Shown: in pieces, positions 1 through 9,599 of the stretch
Layout: each line of letters opens with the position of its first letter
Position numbering within the stretch: the first letter of the stretch is position 1
DNA from: JANJUO01 sp942492935
GTDB lineage: Bacteria > Bacteroidota > Ignavibacteria > Kapaibacteriales > UBA2268
Length of the DNA stretch: 64,000 bases
Assembly: GCA_942492935.1 (NCBI GenBank)
Contig: OW818654.1
Location: 2,294,001-2,358,000, forward strand
Reading direction: 5' to 3'
Program-made: the position numbers and the translations under genes
The notes under the pieces: generated by a model
What the model was told of the DNA's origin: nothing
Databases searched by the model: none
The model's input: the letters and a program-made list of their open reading frames with translations, nothing else

Positions 1-648
1 TTGATCGGTGATTTTTTGCTATCAAAGGGGTTAATCATTTCAGTTGAAGCAAATGAATCACTATTTTTAGGTGCAACTTCCAAAGCTGTAAAACGAATGA
101 GTGAAGGTGAATTACTTGCTATAGATAAAAGTAGGGATTTCATCATAGATGAAGAAGTTTACTTTAGAATTATTTCCGATAAAACTGCTTCTTTAATGGC
201 TGCGTGCTGTGAAATAGGGGCTATTAGTGCCACAAGTGATAAAACTATTCATAATAAACTCGAACTTTTCGGTGAATATGTCGGTATTGCTTTTCAAATA
301 AGAGATGATATTCTTGATTATACTTCTCAAAGTATGCTAATCGGTAAACCTGTGGGTAACGATTTGAAAGAAAAAAAGATTACACTCCCTTTGATTTATG
401 CACTATCAAAAATTGAAAAAAATCAAAGTGAGAAAATTATTAAAAATATCAAAAAAGGAAAGATTTCCAAACAAGAAATAGCTGAATATATAAAAATTGC
501 AATTGATAATGGCGGAATAGAATATGCGGAATCTAAAGCAAATTTTTACATTGATAAAGCAAAAGAAATTGTTAATGAATTTCCCGAAAGTGATGCCAAA
601 AATTCACTTTTAGAATTTTCTGATTTCGTATTAGATAGAAATAGTTGA
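1..648 (+). CDS. Polyprenyl diphosphate synthase, C-terminal part (5' end outside window)
   Basis: Trans-isoprenyl diphosphate synthase, which elongates allylic diphosphates with isopentenyl diphosphate, probably to make the quinone or lipid-carrier side chain. The visible 215 residues begin with the GDFLLSKGL segment that normally follows the first Asp-rich motif. The second Asp-rich motif DDILD lies at about residues 103-107 inside FQIRDDILDY. Family members are about 320 residues, so roughly 100 N-terminal residues, including the first DDxxD, lie upstream of the window; the TTG at base 1 is not a true start. The gene converges on the hydrolase at 845-2188, with a shared hairpin between them. 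Octaprenyl, heptaprenyl or solanesyl chain length cannot be decided from this part. Confidence 0.9.
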   Translation: MIGDFLLSKGLIISVEANESLFLGATSKAVKRMSEGELLAIDKSRDFIIDEEVYFRIISDKTASLMAACCEIGAISATSDKTIHNKLELFGEYVGIAFQIRDDILDYTSQSMLIGKPVGNDLKEKKITLPLIYALSKIEKNQSEKIIKNIKKGKISKQEIAEYIKIAIDNGGIEYAESKANFYIDKAKEIVNEFPESDAKNSLLEFSDFVLDRNS

Positions 649-790
649 TTTTTCTAAATGCTTAATTTGTTATTACTCGGTTCAATCTAAGTAAAATTTA
701 TTGAAATATACTTATGAAACAACCTCAGTGGTTCTAAATCTGGTATTTAGTTTCAAAAAATAATTTACTACTAAAATTTTATAAAAAAAA

Positions 791-820
791 ATTGCAGAAA
801 ATATTTAAATCTTCTGCAAT
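791..820. terminator. Bidirectional hairpin terminator
   Basis: Nine-base perfect arms (791-799 and 812-820) enclose a 12-base AT loop. T-rich sequence follows on the + strand and a long T run follows on the - strand. It lies between the convergent polyprenyl synthase and hydrolase genes, so it can serve both. Confidence 0.7.
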
Positions 821-844
821 TATTCTTTATTCATTTCTAAATGT

Positions 845-2188
845 TTATTTCTTAATCCAATTACTAATATCATCAATAACTACTTTTTCAACGTGATTTG
901 GTTCGTAATATTCTGATGGAATACTTTTATTTTCACCGTAAATAAATAAATGATTCAACTTTGGATATAGTTTTAAAGTTGCCTTTTTATTTCCATCAAG
1001 TACTTTTTTCCAGCCGTTAAAATCTTCAATCGTTACTTGATAATCTCTTTCACCTTGCAAAACAAATATCGGACATGTAACTTTCTTGACAGTTTCAGAA
1101 GGATTGTAATCTCTGATATCAAGTGCATAAGCTCCATTCATTCCCATTGGAAGTGTAGTTGGGTCGGTATCTGCATTTAAATCAGGAGAAAGAAAATTCA
1201 TAGTTTGGGCTTTAAGTTTGTCAATTTCGGCTCTTTCTTCAGTGCTAATTTCTTCATCTAACGAAAAAATATATTCATATTGGTCTAATAAAATTTGTTC
1301 AAATCTTCTGGTAAATCCTGCCATCATAATAATTCCAGAGATTTTATCATCTCTTAAAGCAACTCTTGGCATCATTGAAGCACCTAAACTATGACCAAGC
1401 ACAAATATTTTATCTTTATTTAAACCATATTTTTCGGCATTTGATCTTGCAAATTTTACTGCCTCCACAGCATCATCAATTACTTCAGCATTCAAGTCAA
1501 ATGTTTTGATTCCTGCTGATAATTTTCCAGCGTGCTGGTTAGTTCTTTTATTATACCTAATTACTGCAATACCATTACTTGATAAACCATAAGATATATC
1601 TCTAAATGGTTTAACTCCGCCAACTGTTTCATCCATATCATTAGGACCTGAACCATGTACAAGAATCACAACAGGAAGATTCTTTGTACCCTTGGGCAAT
1701 GTAATTTTACCATCTAATTCATATCCATCAACACCAAATTTAACATTTTCTTCAGTAAATTTGTTTATATCAGCATATTCTGGCGATTTAAATTCAGTTC
1801 TTTGTTTTCCCGGAGAGATAAAAAATCCTGCAATTTTATTATTTTTATCAACTGAAATTCTACCGGTCAATTCATATCTTTCAAATAATAAATTTGTAAC
1901 AACTAAGTGATTCTCTTCAACTGGGTTGATTGTTAATTCTCCAAAACCTTCAAATTTTCCAACTTGTGCCACCATTTGCGACCAAAATGAATTGAATTGT
2001 TCTGGTTTTATTAGAGTTTTCATTGTATCAGCAAAATGACTATATGCAATTTCAGGTTTATTCTCATTTAGATTCAAATAAAACTCTTTAACAAAACTCT
2101 CAAGAAACTCATTCCTATCTTCAAAAGAATATGTAGTTACATTACAAAACAGCAAAATACTAATTAAACAAAAATAAAATGATTTCAT
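845..2188 (-). CDS. Exported alpha/beta hydrolase with DUF3887-like N-terminal domain
   Basis: Predicted serine hydrolase of the alpha/beta fold (dienelactone hydrolase/acyl esterase type); substrate unknown. Residues 1-22 are a hydrophobic signal peptide, so the enzyme should act outside the cytoplasm. Residues about 25-95 resemble the DUF3887 domain found in front of such hydrolases (FVKEFYLNLNE...). The oxyanion-hole strand is VILVHGSGPND, the nucleophile elbow is GHSLG, and the distal Asp and His are probably in the QGERDYQV and NHLF segments. The 447-residue length is normal for this two-domain architecture. It starts 17 bases after gyrB on the same strand, so it may be co-transcribed with gyrB, although no functional link is apparent. 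Confidence 0.85.
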   Translation of the reverse strand: MKSFYFCLISILLFCNVTTYSFEDRNEFLESFVKEFYLNLNENKPEIAYSHFADTMKTLIKPEQFNSFWSQMVAQVGKFEGFGELTINPVEENHLVVTNLLFERYELTGRISVDKNNKIAGFFISPGKQRTEFKSPEYADINKFTEENVKFGVDGYELDGKITLPKGTKNLPVVILVHGSGPNDMDETVGGVKPFRDISYGLSSNGIAVIRYNKRTNQHAGKLSAGIKTFDLNAEVIDDAVEAVKFARSNAEKYGLNKDKIFVLGHSLGASMMPRVALRDDKISGIIMMAGFTRRFEQILLDQYEYIFSLDEEISTEERAEIDKLKAQTMNFLSPDLNADTDPTTLPMGMNGAYALDIRDYNPSETVKKVTCPIFVLQGERDYQVTIEDFNGWKKVLDGNKKATLKLYPKLNHLFIYGENKSIPSEYYEPNHVEKVVIDDISNWIKK

Positions 2189-2205
2189 TTCAATAACTTT
2201 TAATA

Positions 2206-4269
2206 TTAAACATCAAGATTTTTTACATATTGAGCATTCTTTTCGATAAAGTCCCTTCTTGGTTCAACTTTATCACCCATTAAAGTTTGGAATACAAGAG
2301 TGGCCTGAGCAGCTTCACCGATAGAAACTTGAAGTAGTGTTCTGGTATCAGGATTCATAGTAGTACTCCACAACTGTTCAGGATTCATTTCACCCAAACC
2401 TTTAAATCGTGAAATAATAATACCATCTTTTCTAACAGCAATTTCTTCATTATCATTTTCTGGCAAAGCAGGATTTTCTTCATCTACTACAACTGCTGTT
2501 CTAACTTTTGTATTGTCTTTGCGTAATCTTTCAATAATTTCATCTCTTTCGGCATCGTTAAATGCATAAAGCTCAGTTTTACCTTTTTTCAATTTATACA
2601 AAGGTGGCTGAGCAATATATAAATTTCCATTAAGAATCAATTCACGCATATAATTAAAAAATAGAGTCATCAATAGTGTTCTAATATGCGAACCATCAAC
2701 ATCGGCATCTGCCATTAGAATTACTTTCCCGTATCTTAGCTTTGTAATATCAAAATCTTCACCATAACTACATCCAAGTGCAGTAAAAATTGCCTTAACT
2801 TCATCGTTTTCAAGCATTTTGGTAACTCTTGCTTTCTGAACGTTAAGAATCTTTCCTTTCAATGGTAAAATTGCTTGAAATCTTCTATCTCTGCCTTGTT
2901 TAGCAGAGCCACCAGCAGAATCACCCTCGACTATGTAAATTTCACAATCTTCAGGAGTAGTCATCGAACAATCAGCTAATTTTCCGGGTAAAGTCGAAGA
3001 TTCTAATGCACCCTTTCTTCTAATCAATTCTTTCTTTTTGCGTGATTCAATTCTGGCTTCTGCTGCAAGTAATGCCTTTTCAACTATTTTCTTTGCATCA
3101 TTAGGATTTGAATCTAAAAATTGCGTCAATTTATCATTTACTACTTGACGAACAATACCTTCAACTTCTCCATTACCCAATTTAGTTTTAGTTTGTCCTT
3201 CAAATTGTGGTTCAGGTACTTTTACAGAAATTATTGCAGTTAAACCTTCCCTAAAATCATCACCAGTTAATTGAAGTTTATTCTTTTTGACAACGTTATT
3301 TACGTAATTATTCAAAGTTCTTGTTAAAGCAGAACGGAACCCCGAAACGTGAGTACCGCCTTCAATTGTATTAATATTATTAACATAAGATAGAACGTTT
3401 TCACTATAATTGGAATTATATTGGAAACAAATTTCTACTTGAGTTCTCGCACCGGATTCATTTACATCTTCACCGTAAATATATACAGGTTTTGTTAAAG
3501 TTTTTTCACCTGAATCTACATATTCAACGAAATCACGTAAACCGCCAACAAAATGGAAAACTTCTTTATAATCTTCTCTTTCATCAATTACAGTAATTAC
3601 AACTGAGGGATTCAAGAATGCAAGTTCTCTTAATCTGTCCGATGTTCTCTGGAATTTAAATTCAACTGTTTTAAAAATTGTTGCATCTGGACGAAAATAT
3701 ATATAAGTACCTGTATTCTCAGAATCACCTAATACTTCTACAGAAGTTGTGGGGTCGCCACCATGATAAGTTTGTCGGTATTTCTTGCCTTCTCTTTCTA
3801 CAATTACTTCCATAAAGTCAGACAAGGCGTTTACGCAAGACACACCAACACCATGCAAACCACCTGAAACTTTGTAAGAATTTTTATCAAACTTGCCACC
3901 TGCGTGTAATGTACACATTACAACTTCAAGTGTTGAAATCTGCTTAACTGGATGAGGACCTGTTGGAATACCTCTACCATCATCTTGAACGGAACAACCT
4001 CCATCTTTGTGTAATTTCACTGTGATATTCTTGCAAAAACCTGCAAGTGCCTCATCAATTGAATTATCCACAACTTCTTGAATCAAGTGATGTAAACCAC
4101 GCTCACCTATATCTCCGATATACATTGCAGGGCGTTTACGCACTGCTTCAAGCCCTTCGAGAACTTTAATACTATCCTCAGTATAAGTATCTTCATCGGG
4201 TATGAAAATATCATAATCTGCAGTTTCATTTACAATTTCAATATCATTGATTTCTGTAATTTCTTCCAT
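2206..4269 (-). CDS. gyrB: DNA gyrase subunit B
   Basis: ATPase subunit of DNA gyrase, the type IIA topoisomerase that introduces negative supercoils together with GyrA. The GHKL ATPase core is clear: EVVDNSIDEA, DDGRGIPTG and GGLHGVGVS. It is followed by the transducer domain, the TOPRIM domain (EGDSAGGSAKQGRDR, MADADVDGSH) and the conserved C-terminal FKGLGEMNPEQLW. At 687 residues it is of the usual short GyrB type; an acidic stretch around residues 595-620 is a small lineage-specific insertion before the C-terminal domain. The start at 4269 gives an acidic N-terminal leader before the conserved DSIKVLEGLEAVRKRP. gyrA is not in the window. ParE is the alternative, but these motifs are typical of GyrB. 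Confidence 0.96.
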   Translation of the reverse strand: MEEITEINDIEIVNETADYDIFIPDEDTYTEDSIKVLEGLEAVRKRPAMYIGDIGERGLHHLIQEVVDNSIDEALAGFCKNITVKLHKDGGCSVQDDGRGIPTGPHPVKQISTLEVVMCTLHAGGKFDKNSYKVSGGLHGVGVSCVNALSDFMEVIVEREGKKYRQTYHGGDPTTSVEVLGDSENTGTYIYFRPDATIFKTVEFKFQRTSDRLRELAFLNPSVVITVIDEREDYKEVFHFVGGLRDFVEYVDSGEKTLTKPVYIYGEDVNESGARTQVEICFQYNSNYSENVLSYVNNINTIEGGTHVSGFRSALTRTLNNYVNNVVKKNKLQLTGDDFREGLTAIISVKVPEPQFEGQTKTKLGNGEVEGIVRQVVNDKLTQFLDSNPNDAKKIVEKALLAAEARIESRKKKELIRRKGALESSTLPGKLADCSMTTPEDCEIYIVEGDSAGGSAKQGRDRRFQAILPLKGKILNVQKARVTKMLENDEVKAIFTALGCSYGEDFDITKLRYGKVILMADADVDGSHIRTLLMTLFFNYMRELILNGNLYIAQPPLYKLKKGKTELYAFNDAERDEIIERLRKDNTKVRTAVVVDEENPALPENDNEEIAVRKDGIIISRFKGLGEMNPEQLWSTTMNPDTRTLLQVSIGEAAQATLVFQTLMGDKVEPRRDFIEKNAQYVKNLDV

Positions 4270-4535
4270 TTTTCTGTTTCTTTTTTATAATTATATATGA
4301 TAAAAAAATATTACAATACATTACAAAAATACGAAAAATTAAGCAATTTTCCATACTTTGATAAAAATATTTTGTCTTAACTAATAAGTAATTTGGGTAA
4401 CTAATTGGTAGTAAAAAATTATTAAATGAAATCCAGAAGTTTTGGAGATTTGGGTAGGTTCAAAAATGATGGACGCAACCTTTTGACTACAGATTGATTT
4501 TAACTTTGAAGTTGAGTACATCTTAGTCTATCACG

Positions 4536-4584
4536 AAAATCATAGATGTCCAACACTTTTAAAGTGTTGGACATCTATGATTTT
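4536..4584. repeat. Long perfect palindrome, copy 1 of an intergenic palindrome family; gap 4270-4604
   Basis: Two perfect 24-base arms (4536-4559, 4561-4584) are separated by one base. The inner 16-base arm AGATGTCCAACACTTT recurs at 9461, 18114 and 33182. The palindrome sits 20 bases beyond the stop of the - strand gene at 4605 and could act as a strong terminator. The rest of the gap 4270-4604 is AT-rich; it contains the gyrB leader with a TAttTTTG box at 4331-4324 (- strand) but no gene that I can support. Confidence 0.85.
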
Positions 4585-4604
4585 TCTAAATTCGTAATTG
4601 CTTT

Positions 4605-6752
4605 TTACTCTTTATTCACTATAAACGGTTTTGCTCCCTTGCGTTTGCCGTTGTCAATGACTATTATATAATAACCATTGGGAATGTTTTCGATGTTGCA
4701 GTTGAGAGTGCCTTGTCCGTTGGAATCGTTATAATCAACAGTATAATCCAATTTTGATTGCAGAATACCTGTAAGATTGTAAAGTTCAACAGTTACATTC
4801 GGTAGATTTTCTGGCTCGACAATAAAATCTATGGATACATTTGTTTTTGCGGGATTGGGGTAGAGAATACTTGTTTGTTTATCTATAATATCTTCAACAT
4901 CAGTAATACCAAAATCACTTAGTTTTGCTCGGTAAATTGCATCGCCATCATCTCCAAAAGAACCTCTATCGGTGCCAGCGTAAATGTAATCATCTAAAAT
5001 TGTTAATGAACTTATTTCCAGATTTTTAAAAATACTATTGTTGATTGATTTCCAATTGAGTCCCATATCTGTAGATACAAATACACCCAAAAATCTAATT
5101 CCAACAAAGATATTTTTTCCAACTTTTGCAAATGCTTTCACTTCGATATATTTTTCGTTCTTTAATGGTATTCCGTTATTTTTTAACTGCCAACTTTCTC
5201 CCATATTCGAAGAAGTATAAACCCCGAATCCTGTTCCAAGGAAAATAACATCATCGATTTTTTCAATTGCTTTTATTCTCAAATCATCATAAGGTAAGCC
5301 TTTGCTAATTTCCTCCCATGAATCGTCATTATTATAAGAAATCATTACAGTTGAATCCAGACAAGCAATAACGAAATTATCTTTATGAAAGAATTTTCTT
5401 ACAAATTGATGCACAGGTAATTTATCTTTAATTTGTATCCAATTTTCTCCATTATCCTCTGAAATACCATATGAGCCATATCCACCGTCTAATATTTTAT
5501 TGTCAATTGTTGTTATCTGGCTATATCCGAATTCTTCACTTAATTTCTTCCAATTGACTATTGAAGTATCAGAACGGTATAAACCACGATTGGTACATGC
5601 AAACATATAATTATTTTTAAATAACAGTGAATATACGAATAAACTATCTAAGTCATTTCTAATCCAAGTATCACCTTTATCCGATGAATAAAAAAGTCCA
5701 TCATGAAAAGTAGTATAATTATTCAAAGATACTGAACATGCATATAACCTATCACCTCTTGTTTCTAATGAATTTACTAACCAGTAATTTTTGGAATTTC
5801 TTATAGCAGTCCAAGTATCACCTCTATCTGTTGATATAAAAATTTCAGTTCCAGAAGCACCGTAAATTATGCCATCTCCGACCGCAAGGTACTCAGCACT
5901 TCTATAATATTCATTTGTAAGCGATTTCTTTGTCCATGTATCACCGAAATCATCAGAATAATATAAGTTTTCAGAATCACCAACAAATAAACGACCTTCA
6001 ATTGCGGCAAACGAGTATTTATTTAATTTAAAACTTTTTGCGTTATTTTTTTTAATCCAGGTATTTCCCATATCTGAAGACATATATATCACTTTAGTAC
6101 CACCTCTAATATCACTATCACTATAGGAAGTAGTAAATATTTTATCACCAATAACTGCCAATTGATTAAAATCTGCGTATTGTTCTAATCCATTATTTTT
6201 TAAAGTCCAACTTTCACCCTGGTCAGTTGATAAATAGATTTCATTACCATAGCCAACACTTGCAAAAATATTTGAGCCGACCAAAGCAAAACAATTAATA
6301 ATTTTCAGAGGCAAACCATGATTTTTTTCAGTCCAAGATATACCATTATCTGTAGTTGCATAAATACCGTTATTCCAAGTACCTGCATATACTTTACCTT
6401 CCAAAACTAATAATGAGCTAATTACAGTCCAACCAGGGAAATCAAAAACTATTTCTTTCCAATTTTTTCCAAAATCATTTGAAACATAAAAATACTCTAA
6501 GCTACCAATATAAATATTATTATTGTCAATTGCTAATGAATAAATTCCATTTTTTATATTTATTGAATTTTTAAATGTATTCCAATTTTCTCCTTTATCA
6601 TTAGTAATTAATAAATCACCATCAGTAATTGCATTATTATTTGACGCCCAAATCCTTCGTATTTCTGAGTCGTTTTTCCAATTTGTTATTTCCCATTGGG
6701 AAAAACACTCAAAAAGGGATAAAAGGAATAAAAAGAATAATATATATCTCAT
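4605..6752 (-). CDS. Secreted BNR/sialidase-like repeat protein with type IX secretion C-terminal domain
   Basis: Predicted extracellular beta-propeller protein of unknown ligand. Residues 1-18 form a signal peptide (MRYILFFLFLLSLFECFSQ). About a dozen repeats of the BNR/Asp-box type follow (S.D.GxxW: NDKGENW, TDNGISW, TDQGESW, SDMGNTW, SDDFGDTW and so on), typical of sortilin/photosystem-assembly-like propellers. The last ~85 residues, from YPNPAKTNVSI, are the type A sorting domain recognised by the type IX secretion system. Its start overlaps the stop of the upstream subtilase gene by 4 bases, so the two are translationally coupled. The 4536-4584 palindrome follows it. Function is unknown beyond secretion and a probable surface or adhesive role. 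Confidence 0.85.
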   Translation of the reverse strand: MRYILFFLFLLSLFECFSQWEITNWKNDSEIRRIWASNNNAITDGDLLITNDKGENWNTFKNSINIKNGIYSLAIDNNNIYIGSLEYFYVSNDFGKNWKEIVFDFPGWTVISSLLVLEGKVYAGTWNNGIYATTDNGISWTEKNHGLPLKIINCFALVGSNIFASVGYGNEIYLSTDQGESWTLKNNGLEQYADFNQLAVIGDKIFTTSYSDSDIRGGTKVIYMSSDMGNTWIKKNNAKSFKLNKYSFAAIEGRLFVGDSENLYYSDDFGDTWTKKSLTNEYYRSAEYLAVGDGIIYGASGTEIFISTDRGDTWTAIRNSKNYWLVNSLETRGDRLYACSVSLNNYTTFHDGLFYSSDKGDTWIRNDLDSLFVYSLLFKNNYMFACTNRGLYRSDTSIVNWKKLSEEFGYSQITTIDNKILDGGYGSYGISEDNGENWIQIKDKLPVHQFVRKFFHKDNFVIACLDSTVMISYNNDDSWEEISKGLPYDDLRIKAIEKIDDVIFLGTGFGVYTSSNMGESWQLKNNGIPLKNEKYIEVKAFAKVGKNIFVGIRFLGVFVSTDMGLNWKSINNSIFKNLEISSLTILDDYIYAGTDRGSFGDDGDAIYRAKLSDFGITDVEDIIDKQTSILYPNPAKTNVSIDFIVEPENLPNVTVELYNLTGILQSKLDYTVDYNDSNGQGTLNCNIENIPNGYYIIVIDNGKRKGAKPFIVNKE

Positions 6753-9079
6753 TTTATCACCATTATTTTTTGTGTTTGTATTTGATTTGAACTACTTATT
6801 TGAATTGTATAAATTCCAGGTGGATAATTTAAAGTATTTATTGATACCTCATAATAACAATCTGGATTTGTATTTAATATCAAATTATCCGTTACCAATC
6901 CTAAACTATTGAAAATTTTAATTTTTGGTTCAGATTGATTGCTTGTTTTAAATTTAATTATATAATTATCTGTAGCTGGATTTGGATAGGCAATTATTGT
7001 TGATTCATTATTTGTATTATCTCTTACAGAAATAGGAACAAGTTTCCCAAATATCGAGATATTTAATTCAATGTTGTTGAGTTCTGGCTCATATCCTTTA
7101 AACTCCTCAGTATTAAAATCGAATAATTTATATTGGTATGTTTTGGCACTAACATCAAAACTATGATTATGATATATCCCATCATCAATTATACCATTCC
7201 CACCTTGTCCTGAAGTAACTTCTGTATATTTTGTTGATTTATATAGAGGTTGAGCTTTACTTAAGCCACCTTTATCCTTATTATCAGAATGACCGCTTCT
7301 ACCCCATACAAATAATTGAGATGATTCAAATCCTTCTAAAGTTTTAGTGCCACGTATTTCTCTTCTTTGTGCCTTATATATTTTTTCCTCTACTTTTTCA
7401 TCTGTTCTAGTGATTAATCTTAGGACTTCTTTTGAACTTGTAAATTCATCTGTTGTGTCTAAAACAGTTATTTTGTCATGAAACAAATTATGTCCATTAT
7501 TTAACATCTCAAATATATTACCAATTTTAAGTTCGCCCCATCCTGAAACATTATCATACCCAGGATATGTTTTCATATAAACATCTTGATTATTTGGATC
7601 ATAGTTTAAGTCAAAAGCTGCAGCTTTAATAATATTTTGATAATCTTCTGGTTCAGGTTTTATAAATTTATATTTATTATTTTCTAAAAATTCTGAACGT
7701 AATAAGGCAGTCGCACCAGAAACATGAGCTGCTGCAGCTGATGTTTCTCCTGTTTTTATGTATTCTCCATCAGAATTTGTTGTGTAAATATATTCTAAAT
7801 ATGCCGGGGCTAAAATGTCCATATTGTCACCGTACCAAGTGTTACTTATTCTCACATGCTCAGCATCAAGACCTCCCACACTAAAAATCCAGCTTGGGTC
7901 AAAATTGGCTGGATACCACTCCTTCGGATTGTCTTCTTTAATATTGCCCCTTGAACAAACTATAGATACACCATTTTCAAACGCATAGTTAAAAGCATCT
8001 CTCAAACTTGGGGATGCAGTTTTAAACCCAAAAGAACAATTTAAAATATGAACAGCGAAACTTCTATGAATTTTATTATCTTCATGTGGTGTTGTGTAAT
8101 TAGATGCAGCATCTAATACAGCACCTATAACTTCACTTATTCCTATTGACTCATCATCATTGCTTGAGATTTTTACTTTAAGCCCAATCAACTTACAACC
8201 TTTATTATCTTCTAACCATCCACCTGCTATACCAGCTATACCAGCATTGGTACATCCATCAGTTGTTCCATTAGTATAAGCTCCAATAATTCCAGCCATT
8301 TGAGTTCCATGTGAAGAACCATCTTGGATATTAATACTTTCATCATGATAATTCCACCCATCAATTACTTTATATGGTGGTCCTATGGTAGGACCTAAAT
8401 CACAATGTGAAAAATAAATACCATTGTCAATAACCCCAACAATAATTTTATCTGACCCTGTTTGAAAATCCCACGCTCTTTCGCAATTTGTATAAGAGGG
8501 CCATAAACTTTTTTGTTTGTTAATATAGTCATCATAAAAGGGGTCAATCGGTTTTGCATTTAATTGTCCATAAAAATCAGGTTCAGCTATATCTAACTGG
8601 TCTTGAAAAAAAATCGATAAAGTCAAACAGCTGTTAATAACTGATGTGTCATTATTTAACTTCATTGTCATCCAAAGGAAATTGGCACATTTTATTGTAT
8701 CACCATATCTGGTAATTGAAAGAGTATCAGTGCATGGATTTGCTGCTGTAATTCTTTTCAGATAAATACCACCAAGTTGGTGTAAAGTTGTTTTTAATAC
8801 TGAATCAATAATCAAACTATCAATTGGAAATTGCTCAGACATCATTTGACTTTTATAGATATTTGCAATATCGTTATCACCATCTAACATAGTTGGCATT
8901 TCATAACTAAAACATAATTTTTCTAAACGTAGAGCGTTCTTCCTAAATTTAATTATAATCTCATTTCTACTAAAAGCGTTTGTATCCAATATTGGCCAAT
9001 TATAAGTGATAGTATCACCTAACTCATTTTTAATAATTGGTAAATATGGCTGTGCTTCTACTTTGTCAATATTCACCAT
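6749..9079 (-). CDS. Subtilisin-like (S8) serine protease with type IX secretion domain; upstream signal-peptide region out of frame with start codons
   Basis: Subtilase with a full catalytic triad, numbered from this start: Asp218 (GVIDNG), His257 (SSHGTQMAG) and Ser447 (GETSAAAAHVSG), plus the oxyanion Asn in CSRGN near 379. An N-terminal prodomain-like region covers 1-180. The C-terminal sorting domain begins YPNPATDNY. The ATG at 9079 is the only canonical start in frame, but it lies after a hydrophobic stretch: the frame stays open upstream to 9178 and encodes YKYCYIFIIGIILMVNIDKVEA, a good Sec signal peptide lacking its own start codon. Candidate ATGs at 9188, 9179 and 9219 (the last after a GGAG ribosome site) are in other frames, separated from it by the octamer array at 9134-9170. 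The gene may therefore be in an off phase here. Confidence 0.85.
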   Translation of the reverse strand: MVNIDKVEAQPYLPIIKNELGDTITYNWPILDTNAFSRNEIIIKFRKNALRLEKLCFSYEMPTMLDGDNDIANIYKSQMMSEQFPIDSLIIDSVLKTTLHQLGGIYLKRITAANPCTDTLSITRYGDTIKCANFLWMTMKLNNDTSVINSCLTLSIFFQDQLDIAEPDFYGQLNAKPIDPFYDDYINKQKSLWPSYTNCERAWDFQTGSDKIIVGVIDNGIYFSHCDLGPTIGPPYKVIDGWNYHDESINIQDGSSHGTQMAGIIGAYTNGTTDGCTNAGIAGIAGGWLEDNKGCKLIGLKVKISSNDDESIGISEVIGAVLDAASNYTTPHEDNKIHRSFAVHILNCSFGFKTASPSLRDAFNYAFENGVSIVCSRGNIKEDNPKEWYPANFDPSWIFSVGGLDAEHVRISNTWYGDNMDILAPAYLEYIYTTNSDGEYIKTGETSAAAAHVSGATALLRSEFLENNKYKFIKPEPEDYQNIIKAAAFDLNYDPNNQDVYMKTYPGYDNVSGWGELKIGNIFEMLNNGHNLFHDKITVLDTTDEFTSSKEVLRLITRTDEKVEEKIYKAQRREIRGTKTLEGFESSQLFVWGRSGHSDNKDKGGLSKAQPLYKSTKYTEVTSGQGGNGIIDDGIYHNHSFDVSAKTYQYKLFDFNTEEFKGYEPELNNIELNISIFGKLVPISVRDNTNNESTIIAYPNPATDNYIIKFKTSNQSEPKIKIFNSLGLVTDNLILNTNPDCYYEVSINTLNYPPGIYTIQISSSNQIQTQKIMVIK

Positions 9080-9133
9080 AAGTATAATTCCAATTATAAA
9101 AATATAGCAATACTTATATAATTGCTTAAAGTG

Positions 9134-9170
9134 GTACTGGTGTACTGGTGTACTGGTGTACTGGTGTACT
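9134..9170. repeat. Octamer tandem array TACTGGTG, about 4.6 copies
   Basis: Perfect 8-base repeats run from 9134 to 9170. On the coding (-) strand they read as an 8-residue period (TSTPVHQY). They lie between possible ATG starts and the signal peptide of the subtilase at 6749-9079. Eight is not a multiple of three, so a copy-number change shifts the frame. The gap 9080-9599 otherwise holds the palindromes at 9461-9532, the hydC terminator and AT-rich sequence without a gene. Confidence 0.9.
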
Positions 9171-9460
9171 CTTGAACATTACTTCCATAAAGGAAGGATT
9201 TTAAAAATGCGTTAAACATAAAAACTCCAAATTATTTAATAACTATTAAATTTAATTATTTCATTTCAAAAAATAATTATTTAAACACATATTTTCAATT
9301 TGCAAATTATCAATTTACATTTATTATTCAAAATAATATTTTTATTTATCAAATAATTTATTCACATAACATATATTTTTTAATTTGTAAAAACCACTTA
9401 TAAAAGTCAATTTAAACGCAAAATAATCACAAAATATCAATATATATGTATATAATGTTC

Positions 9461-9532
9461 AGATGTCCTACACTTTTAAAGTGTAGGACATCTATATACA
9501 AACTTGCCAATGCTCGAAGACTTAGGAAGTTT
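9461..9532. repeat. Composite intergenic repeat: two adjacent palindromes (copy 2)
   Basis: The first palindrome has 16-base perfect arms 9461-9476 and 9478-9493 and is a variant of the family at 4536, with CCTACAC replacing CCAACAC on one arm and the matching change on the other. The second (9500-9532) has AAACTT.CC / GG.AAGTTT arms around a CCAATGCT core. The same second element occurs at 18081-18106, 24383-24415 and 33149-33175. In three of its four sites the two palindromes are neighbours. Confidence 0.75.
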
Positions 9533-9542
9533 GCTATAAAAG

Positions 9543-9570
9543 AAATGCCACATATTTCTATGTGGCATTT
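9543..9570 (-). terminator. Rho-independent terminator of the hydrogenase operon
   Basis: Twelve-base perfect arms 9543-9554 and 9559-9570 enclose a 4-base loop. On the - strand a T-rich tail follows. It lies 30 bases past the hydC stop codon. Confidence 0.8.
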
Positions 9571-9599
9571 TTAAAATCATTTGATATTATCTGTATATC

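Noticed and set aside
9134..9170. CRISPR array at the octamer repeats (also 47335-47451)
   Set aside because: The units are 8 bases, contiguous and without spacers; no cas gene is present.
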